From Rhizophagus irregularis (taxonomy: Eukaryota > Glomeromycota > Glomeromycetes > Glomerales > Glomeraceae), in the NCBI RefSeq assembly GCF_026210795.1, contig NC_089440.1:5069000-5132999 (forward strand): DNA of 64,000 bases. The letters run 5' to 3'. A model generated the notes under the pieces. That model was not told where the DNA came from, did not search any database, and saw only the letters and a program-made list of their open reading frames with translations. This document shows positions 1 through 10,337 of this stretch, one piece after another. The position numbers were made by a program, and so were the translations under genes. Numbering within the stretch: the first letter of the stretch is position 1; each line of letters begins with the position of its first letter.

Positions 1-426
1 TTTGTGATTGTTAAATTGAGCAATGTAATTTTAATTCGCAATAGGAAAGAATGATCTGCGGGACATTTTATATATAATTAAGTGTAACGCTCAGCATTAT
101 TTTGCAATTAATTAAGGAAATTTAGATAAGAGCAGCAGGCAGGAACTTACGAAATTAGTAATGAAAGAAACTGACATTCTAAAAGTATCCACCATTCAAA
201 ATTAGATATACCGTTCAATATAAGCAAAATATGGTACAATAAGTTAGAACAGCCTGTTATTTATACCTTTTAAAACAAATTATTTACCAGCAAATAAATA
301 ATATTTAATAAAAAATATTAACTTTATGATCATTGATCAGTATACTTCTTGTAATTAAATAATATAGCATTTTTAAAGGCTGGAATCCAGCGTTGCTAAA
401 GAAAAAAGTTTTTAACTAATCATATA
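1..426. other. Non-coding AT-rich sequence
   Basis: I see no open frame, RNA gene or clear repeat here. The sequence is AT-rich intergenic DNA. Confidence 0.5.
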
Positions 427-627
427 CAGTCAGACCTCCATCATAATTGTACACCCCTTGGGACCATATGCATAATTTTTAAAATAGTGCATTTAAAGAG
501 GGTGTGCATTTATAGAGGTAAAATAATTAGAGATCATATAAGCTTAGGATCAAACTAGAGGGTGCATTTAGAAAAGGCATACATAATGGATGCAATTATG
601 GAGAGTGCAATTATAGAGGTCTGACTG
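427..627. mobile_element. MITE with TA target duplication (Tc1/mariner/pogo-type)
   Basis: The ends are inverted repeats. The left end reads CAGTCAGACCTC and the right end GAGGTCTGACTG, 12 bp perfect, with weaker similarity continuing for about 30 bp. The element is flanked on both sides by TA, the duplication typical of Tc1/mariner and pogo elements. At 201 bp it has no coding capacity. The CAGT start resembles that of the larger element at 43806-44766, so both may belong to the same superfamily. Confidence 0.75.
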
Positions 628-1210
628 TAATATAAAAATTTTTTGATTCTCCCAATTTTAAGCAATTAATTACATTATTTTCAGCTGGGTTGCAATACAA
701 ATTTGGCTAGCTACTTTCTAGGCAATATGCCAAAAGTTATACTTACAGTATATGTGAACGAGCAAAATGCAAAGTAAAATACTCACTATAGGCTCTTTGA
801 ATTTAGGAAACTTGCTACACAACAATGATATTAATGCCACTTTCAATTGTCTTATTATTCCCATAGGGAATCTTTTTAATCTTTCAAGCAATCAAATAAT
901 AAACAATTTCAATCACTAGTATAAATTCAAAGACTCAAAATTGCAATTCAAAAAACTAATTAAAGCCATCATTTGATAATCTTTCTTTAAGAATTCAAGA
1001 AATTTATTATCAAAAAAACAATAGATTTATTTTTGAATTTTTTTAATAATTAACATCAAGCAAATTGCTTTCATGTTACTGTATATTCTACATAATTTTT
1101 AGTATCATATAAAGGCAATATATTCACAATTTTTATATATGCCAGATTCTGGCAATGATTTATTTCATAAATAAATAAAGTATTATTATCAAATAAAGCT
1201 AATTACATTA
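628..1210. other. Non-coding AT-rich sequence
   Basis: No supportable gene or repeat was found in this stretch between two MITEs. Confidence 0.45.
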
Positions 1211-1428
1211 AGGTTGCCTGCTTAAACCTCTCCAAAATTTTACTATAGTTTTATTATAGTTTCAGCAAGGTTTCAGCAGTTTCAGCATTTATAATAGGTT
1301 TCGTCAAGTTTTGCCTTTCTTCAGAATTTTGCCAACTTTTTAATAAGACTTTCATATAGTTTCAGCAAAGTTTCGCCATTTCAGCATTTTGCCAACTTAC
1401 CAAAACCTCCTAGTTTCTCCAGCAACCT
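1211..1428. mobile_element. AGGTTGC-family MITE, copy 1
   Basis: The element begins AGGTTGCC and ends GCAACCT and is flanked by TA on each side. The interior is made of alternating short motifs such as TTTCAGCAA and TTTCGCCA. A second copy of the same family lies in the opposite orientation at 53802-54038, and the two can be aligned along their whole length, which defines the boundaries. It has no coding capacity. Confidence 0.75.
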
Positions 1429-2147
1429 TAGATTACATACAATTACAAAATCACTCTATATGATGTAAAATCATATATTAATCTTTCTTTTTCCTAAAAA
1501 TAAATTTTTATTTTACTCCAGAATATAACACTATTTTATTTAAATCAAATATCCTATAAATATTAAAAGAGAAATTAAAGAACTGAAAGTAAATTAGATA
1601 AATTTGATTATAAACAAAAGAGTAAAAAAAAGTTATATATAATGAAAAGTATTAAAAGAAAATAAGTTAAAAAATAAAATAAAATAAAAAGTTCAAATAA
1701 AGAAAATTTATCTAATTATAATAATAGTAAAAGTTCTAGTGAAAGTAGTAAAAGTCACTGGTCAAAATAGTCTAAATCTGCCAAAATTCAGCTAGCCGAT
1801 TTTAGACTGATTTATGGTCTAATGCTGGTCGAACTTTAGCCAATTTTTTGGCTGCAGTTCGCTGCCACTCACCTAAAGTTCAACTTGAAATTTTGGCCAA
1901 AATTCAGTTAACATTCAGAACAATTTCAGATAGCAAATTTTGGTGAATAGTTTTCCAAATATTACTTAATTTATGTTGCAAATTCATACAAAATTTCAAT
2001 TTACATTTATTTATACCAAATTACTAATATTCAATTCATTTTATTTGATATTTACAATAAAATCACAACTTTATTTATAAATGCATATTACAAATAAATA
2101 TTACTAATCTACAATTCCACAATCACATAATTCATGTATTCATATAT
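1429..2147. other. Non-coding stretch with a lone CACTA-type terminus
   Basis: At 1756 the sequence CACTGGTCAAAATAG matches the terminal bases of the CACTA-type elements elsewhere in this window (CACTAGTCAAAAACC at 9909, CACTGGTCGAAATAGG read inward from 24929). It is followed by repeated GCCAAAATTCAG-like motifs to about 1910, which resemble subterminal repeats. No matching opposite end was found, so this is probably a truncated element. The rest is featureless AT-rich DNA. Confidence 0.4.
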
Positions 2148-3098
2148 ACTTACAAATTTTGATCTTTTGAAAACTTATCGAAACTATAAAAAAAAGAACA
2201 GTTAGTAACCATTCCATAATATTAAAAAAAAGTAAAAAAACCCAAGATTCTACTTATGAATCTTTAGTTTTTTTCTGTTTATCAAAACCCACACAAGACA
2301 CCAAATCTATAAAAAAAAAAGAAAAGAATGGTTATTAATAACCGTTCATAATATTAAAAAAAAAAACTAAGATTCGTACTTACAAATCTTGATTCCACTT
2401 TTTCCTAAGATCCCAAAACCTACAAAAAGGAAAAATGGTTATTAGTAAACCATTTATAATAATAAAAAATAAAAATAATAAATAATAAAAAGAACCAAGA
2501 TTCATACTTACTTACAAATCTTAGTTTTCCATTGTTCTTTGGAAGTCCATTGAATCTAAAAAAATAAAATAAAAACAGTTATCAGTAACCATTAGTTTGT
2601 TAATATTATAAAAAAAAAGAAAAATAAAACTAAAATTTGTACTTACGAATCTTAGTTTTTACATTTTTCAGAAGACACTGACCTAAAAAAAAAAGAAAAA
2701 AATGGTTAGAAACTGTTCGTAATAATAAACAAAAATAAAAAAAAATAAAAATTCGTACTGAATCTTTAGTTTTTTCCATTCTTTGGAAAGGCAGAAATCC
2801 ATCTGAATCTATAAAAAAAATAAAAAAAAAATGGTTAGTAACGGTTCCATAACATTAAAAAAAAAGATTCATAAGTATATTACTTACAAATCTTAAAGGT
2901 TTTCCTTTTTCAGTTCTTTGGAAGTCCATCTTAACCTAAAAAATAAAGAAAAATGGTTATTAGTAACCGTTCATAATAAAAAAAACAAAAAAAAAATTAT
3001 AAAGATTCATACTTACGAATTTTTATCTTTAAGTTTTCATTCTTTGGAAGCCCACCTGAACCTAAAAAATAAAGAAAAAAATGGATATTAGTAACCGT
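2148..3098 (-). repeat. Tandem array of intron/micro-exon units (array 1)
   Basis: About eight diverged units of roughly 100-135 bp are arranged head to tail. Read on the minus strand, most units have a 3' splice acceptor (TTTTTTAG), a 30-49 bp block with a loose consensus starting GTTCAGATGGACTTCC, a 5' splice donor (GTAAGTA), then an intron-like spacer with a branch-point-like TACTAAT (inside GGTTACTAATAACC) about 25 nt before the next acceptor. Examples of the putative exons on the plus strand begin at 3017, 2888, 2647 and 2381. Two units have damaged donors (near 2250 and 2755). A further unit lies across the transposon nest at 30379-30422. Block lengths are not all multiples of three, so coding is doubtful. 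It could be a remnant of a gene with duplicated tiny exons, a spliced non-coding RNA locus, or a satellite that captured an intron. Confidence 0.7.
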
Positions 3099-4202
3099 TG
3101 TAACCATGGATATCAAACTTAATAGAATAGAAAGTCACATGATCGGATAAATAATTAGCCAGAAAGGATAAATGTTTAGGAGAAGGAATGATCTACATGA
3201 TGTAATGTTTATTAAATGATTAACGACAAACCAATAGATCAATCAGAGGGTCGATCGATGCGGCTTAGCAACCAGTTTATCAAATTTATCAACAGGAATA
3301 ATTAGGAGGAGGAACTATAAGCCACAAAAGATAGATTATGGGACAATATGAAAAGATAATATGGAAAGATGATACAAAAAGATAGCACAGCCACAAAAGA
3401 TGGATTATTTCTTTATGATATAATATTTGAAAGATTATGTTATTTTAAAGAAAAGATAAAAGAAAAGATAGCACAGCCACAAAAGATGGATTATAAATTA
3501 TTTCTTTACGATGTAATATTTGAAAGATAGAAAAGATAACATATAAAATAGTATATAAAATAGCATATAGAAAAGATCATGTATAAAAAATAGCATACAA
3601 GATAGCGTATAAAAGATAACACATAACATAAAATATTAGAAAGAAATAAGAAGTAAGAAAAGAAAGAATAAGAAAGTTGGTTTAAATAGGAGCGGAATGG
3701 GAAGTGAATTCCACAGTCGCCAGTGAGGATTTTGAATTTTAGGTAATTTAGTTAGTTGTGAATTTTATGAAAATCAAAATATAAATAAAGTACTTTTTAC
3801 CCATTAATTAATGATTATCGATTCTTTTATACTGTTTTCTTATGATGAAAAAGTATGTTAAATAATGGATTCCTTTACCATTTGATATATGAGAAACGCA
3901 CGAACATAATAGTTCGGTTAGTCAGAATGTACACAATCATATGGGTGAAGGGTTCATAAATGTTTGTAAAAACGTTAATTATTAAAAGTTATCTCGAATA
4001 TACTTATGGTTCACCTAAGTTTTAATTAATGTTAAAGTATTCAAATGATGAAGTAAATATGAATATAAAGAATTAGAAAATGATGAAAATTAAGTTAAAG
4101 ATTTAAAACTAAACCAAGCAAAAATATTAATGTTTCGCTGAGAACACATATAATAGAAGCAGGGAACTTTGTTTACCGCCGGGTGGCAGACGGGGGTGAC
4201 AC
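3099..4202. mobile_element. Probable solo LTR of a retrotransposon
   Basis: The segment begins TGTAACC and ends GGTGACA, the TG...CA form of LTRs with near-symmetric ends. The base quartet CCGT (or ACCGT) precedes it and reappears at 30361-30366, on the far side of the gypsy element that later landed in its last few bases. The interior holds a TTTAAATAG box and AATAAA-like signals but no coding frame. The array unit it interrupted resumes immediately after the duplicated bases. The alternative is another non-coding insertion; the LTR family is not recognised. Confidence 0.6.
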
Positions 4203-4699
4203 TGTGACATGCCGCCCATAGGATAATAAAATATCATATGTTGCCACCGACGTGTTGAGTTCGAATAATATCTATACTTGGTTTAAAATAAAAATTAGTT
4301 ACAAAAATTACAAAACATTATTTTCTTACCAAATATTATTTTAAATTCTCGAACTTAATAATATAATATTAATTAATTCTCAAGCGTACAATGAGTATAT
4401 CCATATTTGAATAACTTTTTAATAATTAATATTTTAATATTATTTTATTTGAGCCAAAAATTGACTGCAGAATTTCTATCGAAATCCACTTGTATTTATA
4501 CATTTTAAGAAAAAATATTTCTAATACTTCTATTTTTTCTAATAAAATTTGAAGATCTATTATCATATGACTATCTCATTACACTAAACCAAACTATAAA
4601 TATAATTTTATTGGTTAATTATTTACCCATCGGTTAATTATTTATCTATCGGCTAATTATTTATCCTTATTTTATTTCATTATATTTTCGGTTATTACA
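4203..4699 (-). repeat. 3' LTR of the gypsy element
   Basis: It is 497 bp, the same length as the copy at 29862-30358. By eye the two differ at six positions, all transitions, three of them at CpG sites where this copy has the TG or CA form. It contains three near-identical copies of a unit containing TTAATTATTTA close to the right edge. Confidence 0.92.
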
Positions 4700-4713
4700 T
4701 TTATCCTCCTCTT
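4700..4713 (-). promoter_or_regulatory. Polypurine tract of the gypsy element
   Basis: On the minus strand the purine-rich run AAGAGGAGGATAAA directly abuts the first base of the 3' LTR. That is the position and composition expected for the primer of plus-strand DNA synthesis. Confidence 0.75.
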
Positions 4714-4769
4714 GAAAAATTTATGTCCCATAAATTAAGAATCGAATTCGGGTCTCAAACATATTATAT

Positions 4770-5987
4770 TATTATATATGGTTCAAATATTTCCCTATCA
4801 AAATATTCCTTTAATAATTCTCCATTTACCGGTCTTCTTAAAATTCTTCCATTTAATTCTTTAATTTTGTACGATCCATTTATTATTACTTCATGTATAT
4901 AATATGGTCCCTTCCATTTTTCCTCTAGTTTTCCTGTATGTATTTTGTATTTCGCTGCGTCAAAATATAATACTTTATCTCCTATTTGAAAGTTTTGTTT
5001 TCATTTTCCAATTTTGTCATGATATTTCTTTTGTTGTTCTTGTGCTTTTTTAATATTCTTCTTTGCTTCATGTCTTTTTATTGGTAATTCTTCTATTATA
5101 TGTTCTATTCTTTTAATCATTGTAATTCCTTTAACTTCTTCATCATTTGGTAATATTACTCTTCTTCTATAAGTCAAATAAAATGGTGTCATTTTACTTG
5201 ATTTCTGTATTTTACTTCTATATGCAAACAATATTGGTGCTATTCTTTGATCCCAATTTTTATCTTCATATTCTCTATTTCTATATATCGTTAATTTTTC
5301 TTTTACTAATTTTGCCAATGATTCTATTAATGTTTTATTAAATCGTTCTACCAATCCATTTGTTTTAGGGTGATAAGGAGTTGAGAATTTATGTTGAACA
5401 TTGAATTTTTCTGTAAGATTTTTAGTTAATTGATTATTAAATTTTGATCCATTATCTGTAAGTATTTTCTTTGAGCATCCATGTCGACAAATTATTTCTT
5501 CATAAATAAATTTTGATATTTCTTTTGCATTCGCTTCCTTTATTGCTTTTGCTTCTGGCCATTTCGTAAAGAAATCTATTGCTACTACTATATATTTATT
5601 TCCTTCTTCTGTTCTTGGTAGTGGTCCTATTACATCTATTCCAATCATATGAAAAGGTTCTTTTACTTCTATTGGGTGTAATTCATGTAATCCTTGTGGA
5701 TTATTTCTTCTTTGACAATTATCACAACTTTTTACATATTTTTCTACATCTCGTTTCATATTCTTCCACCAATATTTTTCTTTTACTTTTTCATATGTAG
5801 CTTGAATCCCAAAATGTGCTGATAATTCATGATCATGCATCATATACATTATTTCTTCTAATTCAAATCTTCTTATTACTCTAAACTTATTTTCATCTTT
5901 AATTTTATATAAAACTCCATTTTCTTGTATATATTTTTCTTCTTTTTCTATATTCTTTAAAATTTTATCATATTCTTTTTCATCCAT
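4770..5987 (-). pseudogene. Gypsy integrase, with internal stop
   Basis: This is the integrase region of pol. The frame from 5987 has the zinc-binding H-H-C-C segment (residues about 51-92, ending CDNCQRR) and the catalytic core with GIDVIGPL, then DNGSKF, then the glutamate in GLVERFNKT, the D-D-E set of retroviral-type integrases. The frame meets a TGA at 5001-5003. The same frame stays open beyond it to about 4770 and reads a typical C-terminal gypsy domain (GDKVL, then KWKGPYYI), so the stop is a lesion and not the natural end. The upstream link to RNase H (5988-6180) is also out of frame. Confidence 0.88.
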
Positions 5988-6179
5988 TTGTTAATAAATT
6001 TTCTATTTCGTTTTCAAATGGTAAAATAAATTTTATTTCTTTATCTTCAAATAATATGCAATGATAATTTATATTTGTATGAATTATAAATACATATATT
6101 TCTAATCCTATTCTCTCAACCATTTTTAAATTTTTTTTTTATCTCGTTATTCATTACTATTTATTATTTTTAACTTTTA

Positions 6180-7613
6180 TCTTTCTCATATTAACCTTAA
6201 CATCGCATCAGCATTCTTATTTTCTTTTCCTGGTCTATGTATTATTTCAAAATCATATTGTTGTAATTCCATCATCCATCTTCCTCTTCTTCCTTTTGGA
6301 ACTTTTGATGTACTTATAAATCCTTTTAATGCTGCATGATCTGTTATTACTTTAAATTTTCTTCCAAATAAATATTTATGAAAATACTTTATTCCCCAAA
6401 ATACTGCTAAACATTCTAATTCTGTTATCGGATATCTTTTTTCTGCATTTACTAAACTTCTACTTGCATAACTAATAACTATTTCTCTATTATTTTCATC
6501 TAATTGTTCTAATATAGCTCCTAATCCTTCTCCTGATGCATCCGTTATTAATATAAATTCTTTTTCAAAATTTGGATGTTGTAATATCGGATAATTTATT
6601 AATTTTTCTTTTAATTCTTCTAATGCTTCTTGTTGTTTATCTGTTCACACAAAAGGAACATTCTTTCTCATTAATTCCATTATTGGTTTTACTATTTTTG
6701 AATATCCTTTCACAAATTTTCTATAATATGAACATAATCCATTTATTTCTCTTATTTGTTTGATATTCTTTGGTGGTTTTAAATTTTTAATCTTTTCTAT
6801 TTTCTTATCATCTGGTTTTAATCCATCTGTTCCTACTATATGTCCCAAATACTCTACATTCTTTTTCGCCCATTCACATTTCTTTAACTTTAACATCATA
6901 TTCGCTTTTCTTAATTCTTCTAATACTATTTTTATATGTTGTAAATGTTCATTCCAATTTTTCGAATATATTATAATATCATCTATATATACGTTCATAA
7001 ATTTATCTAAGTATTCTTTAAATATTTTATTCATTGTTCTTTGAAATATTGCCGGTGCATTTTTTAATCCAAACGGCATAACATTAAATTCATATAATCC
7101 TTGACTACAAATAAATGCTGTCTTTTCTTTATCTTCTTCTTTCATCTCTATTTGCCAATATCCACTTGCTAAATCAATTGTTGTAAACCATTTTGCTACT
7201 CTAAATTTTTCTAATAAATCATCTATTCTTGGCAAAGGATATGCGTCTGTTATCGTTATTTGATTTATTTTTCTAAAATCTATACAAAATCTTTTATCTC
7301 CTGTCTTCTTATTTACTATTACTACTGGTGACGACCATGGACTACATGATTCTTGTATTATTTCTTCTTTTAACATTTTGTCTATTTCCCTTTTTATTAT
7401 TTCTCTATTTTCTGTACTTTCTCTATATGCTTTTTGATTTATTGGCATTTCATCTTTTAATCTTATATTGCATTTTACTATATTTGTTTTACTTATTTTC
7501 TTATCTCCATATATACAAATATCTTCATATTCTTTAACTAAATCTTTTAATTCTTTTTCTTGTAATTTCTCTAAATCTTTATATTTTATTTCGTCTGTCC
7601 AGCCTTTGTGCAT
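6180..7613 (-). pseudogene. Gypsy reverse transcriptase and RNase H, with nonsense codon
   Basis: The reverse transcriptase shows the gypsy-typical blocks SPWSSPVVIVNKK, FCIDFRKIN, YPLPRIDD, TTIDLASGYWQI, MPFGLKNAP and the active site YIDD. At 6645-6647 a TGA interrupts a conserved spot where tryptophan is usual (FVWT in relatives). The same frame continues with a tethered RNase H: DASGEGLGAIL, ELECLAV and TDHAALKG carry the acidic residues. It ends near NADAMLRL. The protein would copy the element RNA into DNA. The lesion is consistent with a TGG to TGA change. Confidence 0.9.
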
Positions 7614-7645
7614 CTTTAATGTCTCTCCATCATTATGGCCAAGAC

Positions 7646-8158
7646 CTAATAGTTTTCCTCTATAATATGTCCTTTTTCTTCATTATTTATTAAATATATT
7701 TCTCGTTCACTTGTTTCTTCATATTCATTTTCACTATCTTCATCTTCACTATCATCACTATCATTATCATCATTAATATTTTCATCATTATTTTCATATT
7801 CTATTGGTATTTCAATATCTTTTCCATCTTCTCTTAATATTAATGTCTTTTCATTATAATTTATTATTCCTTCTTTTTCTCTTAATACATCATTTCCCAA
7901 TATTAATTCTTTTTCCACTGATTCAATTACGTCCATAATTATTTTCATTTCTGTATTTTCATTTATTTCTATTGTTATTTCTATTTTTCCTTTTGATGCA
8001 ACTCTTGTTCCATTAGCCATTATAAATCTAATATCACTCTTTTCTATTATTGGAATATTTAATTCTTTTCTTAATTTATCTGATATTAAACTGACTGATG
8101 CTCCTGAATCTATTATTATTGATACTAATTTTCCTTTTATTATAACTTTACTTCTCAT
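7646..8158 (-). CDS. Gypsy aspartic protease segment
   Basis: A 170-residue frame. It contains the catalytic DSGA motif (residues 18-21) in a hydrophobic context and the later ILGNDVL block, the usual signature of retropepsin-like proteases in gypsy elements. The C-terminal 50 residues are acidic (D, E, N, S rich). It lies between gag and reverse transcriptase and would normally be part of a gag-pol polyprotein. Short non-open joins on each side suggest frameshifting, natural or by decay. Confidence 0.82.
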   Translation of the reverse strand: MRSKVIIKGKLVSIIIDSGASVSLISDKLRKELNIPIIEKSDIRFIMANGTRVASKGKIEITIEINENTEMKIIMDVIESVEKELILGNDVLREKEGIINYNEKTLILREDGKDIEIPIEYENNDENINDDNDSDDSEDEDSENEYEETSEREIYLINNEEKGHIIEENY

Positions 8159-8212
8159 TGCTCTAGTTTCACTTTTATTATCTGCACTTTTTATTTGTTA
8201 GTCCGAGTGTAG

Positions 8213-9693
8213 TCATGCATTATTATCTTCATCATAATTTCTAGCTATTCTTTTAAATTTTGGATTTTTATTATAAATTTGTCCATATGTTATGTTCGCT
8301 TTTTCATTATACATATCCATTACATATTTTTCTGGTGGTACATTAACTCGTACTCTAATATTTTTATTTCCTCTTTTTATTCCTGGATTTGGACATTCTT
8401 TTATAAAATATTTATCTCTATCTTCTTTATTAGAAAATCCTCTTTTTCTTTCACCATCAATATCCATTTTCATATCATATTCTCTTTTTGGTGGTATTGG
8501 GACATCTTCAATTTCCATTTCATCATAATCATTATCTAAATCTCTTCCATATTTTCTACCACTTCTTAAAGTTGGAAATGTTTCTTTTTCATAATTATAT
8601 ATTTCGTAATTATTATAATTTCTATTATTATCGTAATATCTTTCGTGATCCATTAAATTTATATTTCTATTATCATTTCTTCTTTCATTATTATTCCTAT
8701 TAAAATTATTTTGCATTCTATAATTATTTCTTTGTCTTAATTGTGGACATTCTGGTCTTATATGACCTACTTCATTGCATTCATAGCATCTCATAATTCT
8801 TGCATTTCTTGTATTTGTATTTTTATTTATATTTCTTCTTTGTTGATTTTTTATTTCATTTAACATTTCTCCCATAGCTATTTTTTCTGCTCTAAATTGT
8901 TCTAACGCTTTACTTAATTCATCAATATCTTTTTCATTAACTGGCTTTTGCATTTTTTTATATATTTCATTTTCTTCTTTTTTATTCGTTTCTTCTTTTA
9001 AAATTTCTTCTATATTCTTTTCTTGTCTTATTTGTTCTATATTTACGCCCGTTGTTTTCATTATCAATTCATTCTTAGCTTCTTCTTCTCTTCTTGCTAT
9101 GTTAATTGCATCATTTAAATTTGTTGGACTACTTCTCCTAACTTGGTACCCCAATGTAGGTTCTAACCCTTGGATATAATAATTTACTTGATACATATTG
9201 TGTAATGCTTGATCTCTAGTTGCAATTCTTAATATTGACCTAAACTTTCTAGTATACTCTTCAATACTTTCATTTTTTTCTTGTTTAATCCTTGTTAATT
9301 CTATCATTTTTCTTCTTTTAATATCTTCTCTAGTGAATCTATCAATTAATTTATTTTTCAAATTTCTATCATCATCATGATTACACCAGTTTACTAAATT
9401 AGCTGCTACTCTTTCTTTTTCCTCATTATACCATTGTAATGCGGTTCCTCTTAAACATGTTATTGCTACATTTGCTTTATTTTGACTACATACACCTCCT
9501 CCAACATTTCCTTCTGTTCTTCCACTTACTGTAAATGCTACTTCAAATTGTCTAATCTAATCATTAACATCTTCATCTTCTTTTCCACTAAAAGTTGGCA
9601 TACCTACTATTCCTCCCATTCCTGCAGTTTGAATTCTGTCTATTAAAGTTTGTCCTGCTCCTAATGCATTATCTAATGCATTAGGTGCAAGTC
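8213..9693 (-). pseudogene. Gypsy gag with CCHC knuckle, broken
   Basis: The lower part (8213-9361 and continuing upstream in frame) contains a retrotransposon-gag type region (LRGTALQWYN, then YTRKFRSIL), an asparagine-rich stretch, and one zinc knuckle CYECNEVGHIRPEC of the C-X2-C-X4-H-X4-C form. A TAG at 9557-9559 replaces a residue in a segment where tryptophan is expected (between VND and IRQFE). A frame change near 9690 separates it from the pre-gag frame. It would form the particle shell and bind RNA. Confidence 0.85.
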
Positions 9694-9908
9694 CTATACA
9701 TTTTCTACTATTCTTCTCATTTGTGCTTCTGTCGCCATGTTTAATAATGTATTTTCTTGAAATAAATCAGATATTTCACTTTCGTTATCAGAATTTTCAA
9801 TATTTAATGAATTATTCGAATCTGAATTTTGACTTAAACCAAAACCTTCTGTATTTATAACATTTTCATTTTCACTCTCAAATTCATTCTCATTAAAACT
9901 TCTAGTAT
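9694..9908 (-). pseudogene. Gypsy pre-gag frame, C-terminal piece
   Basis: This acidic, asparagine- and serine-rich segment (RSFNENEFESENEN onward) is the continuation of the frame at 25689-26186. When the insert bounded by the TAT duplication is ignored, the codons join without a shift. The frame then stops at 9694 just before the gag region. Confidence 0.7.
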
Positions 9909-10203
9909 CACTAGTCAAAAACCAATATATCGGGTAGCAGATATGTATCAGATATGTACCCAATATGTGTAGTATTAATGCAGAAAATCGGGCACCTGAT
10001 ATGTGTAAGATATGTGTAAATATATATATCATATACATATCATTTACATATCATATATATATCGGTACCCGATATGTATATGATATATATATTTACACAT
10101 ATCTTACACATATCGGGTGCCCGATTTTTTGCATTAATACTACACATATCGGGTACATATCTGATACATATCTGCTACCCGATATATTGGTTTTTGACCA
10201 GTG
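9909..10203. mobile_element. Hairpin CACTA-type MITE
   Basis: The 295-bp element begins CACTAGTCAAAAACC and ends GGTTTTTGACCAGTG, and its two halves are complementary almost throughout, so the single strand would fold into one long hairpin. Most of the interior is built from ACACATATC-like repeats. The left duplication TAT is at 9906-9908. The right TAT is at 25689-25691, because a LINE later entered at the right tip. A related hairpin lies at 58704-58982. Confidence 0.85.
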
Positions 10204-10337
10204 GACCAGTAACTCTCTCCTGAATTTTTCAAAAACGAAAATTTTGACGAAAAATATTTTTTATTATTTTTAAAAAATAATACAAACTACTAATAAAATT
10301 TTATATTTTATATATTCTCAACTCAAAGCCCTCTACT

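Noticed and set aside
2148-3098. CRISPR-like direct repeats
   Set aside because: Units are too long and diverged, spacers are not unique, no cas-like genes occur, and the DNA is eukaryotic.
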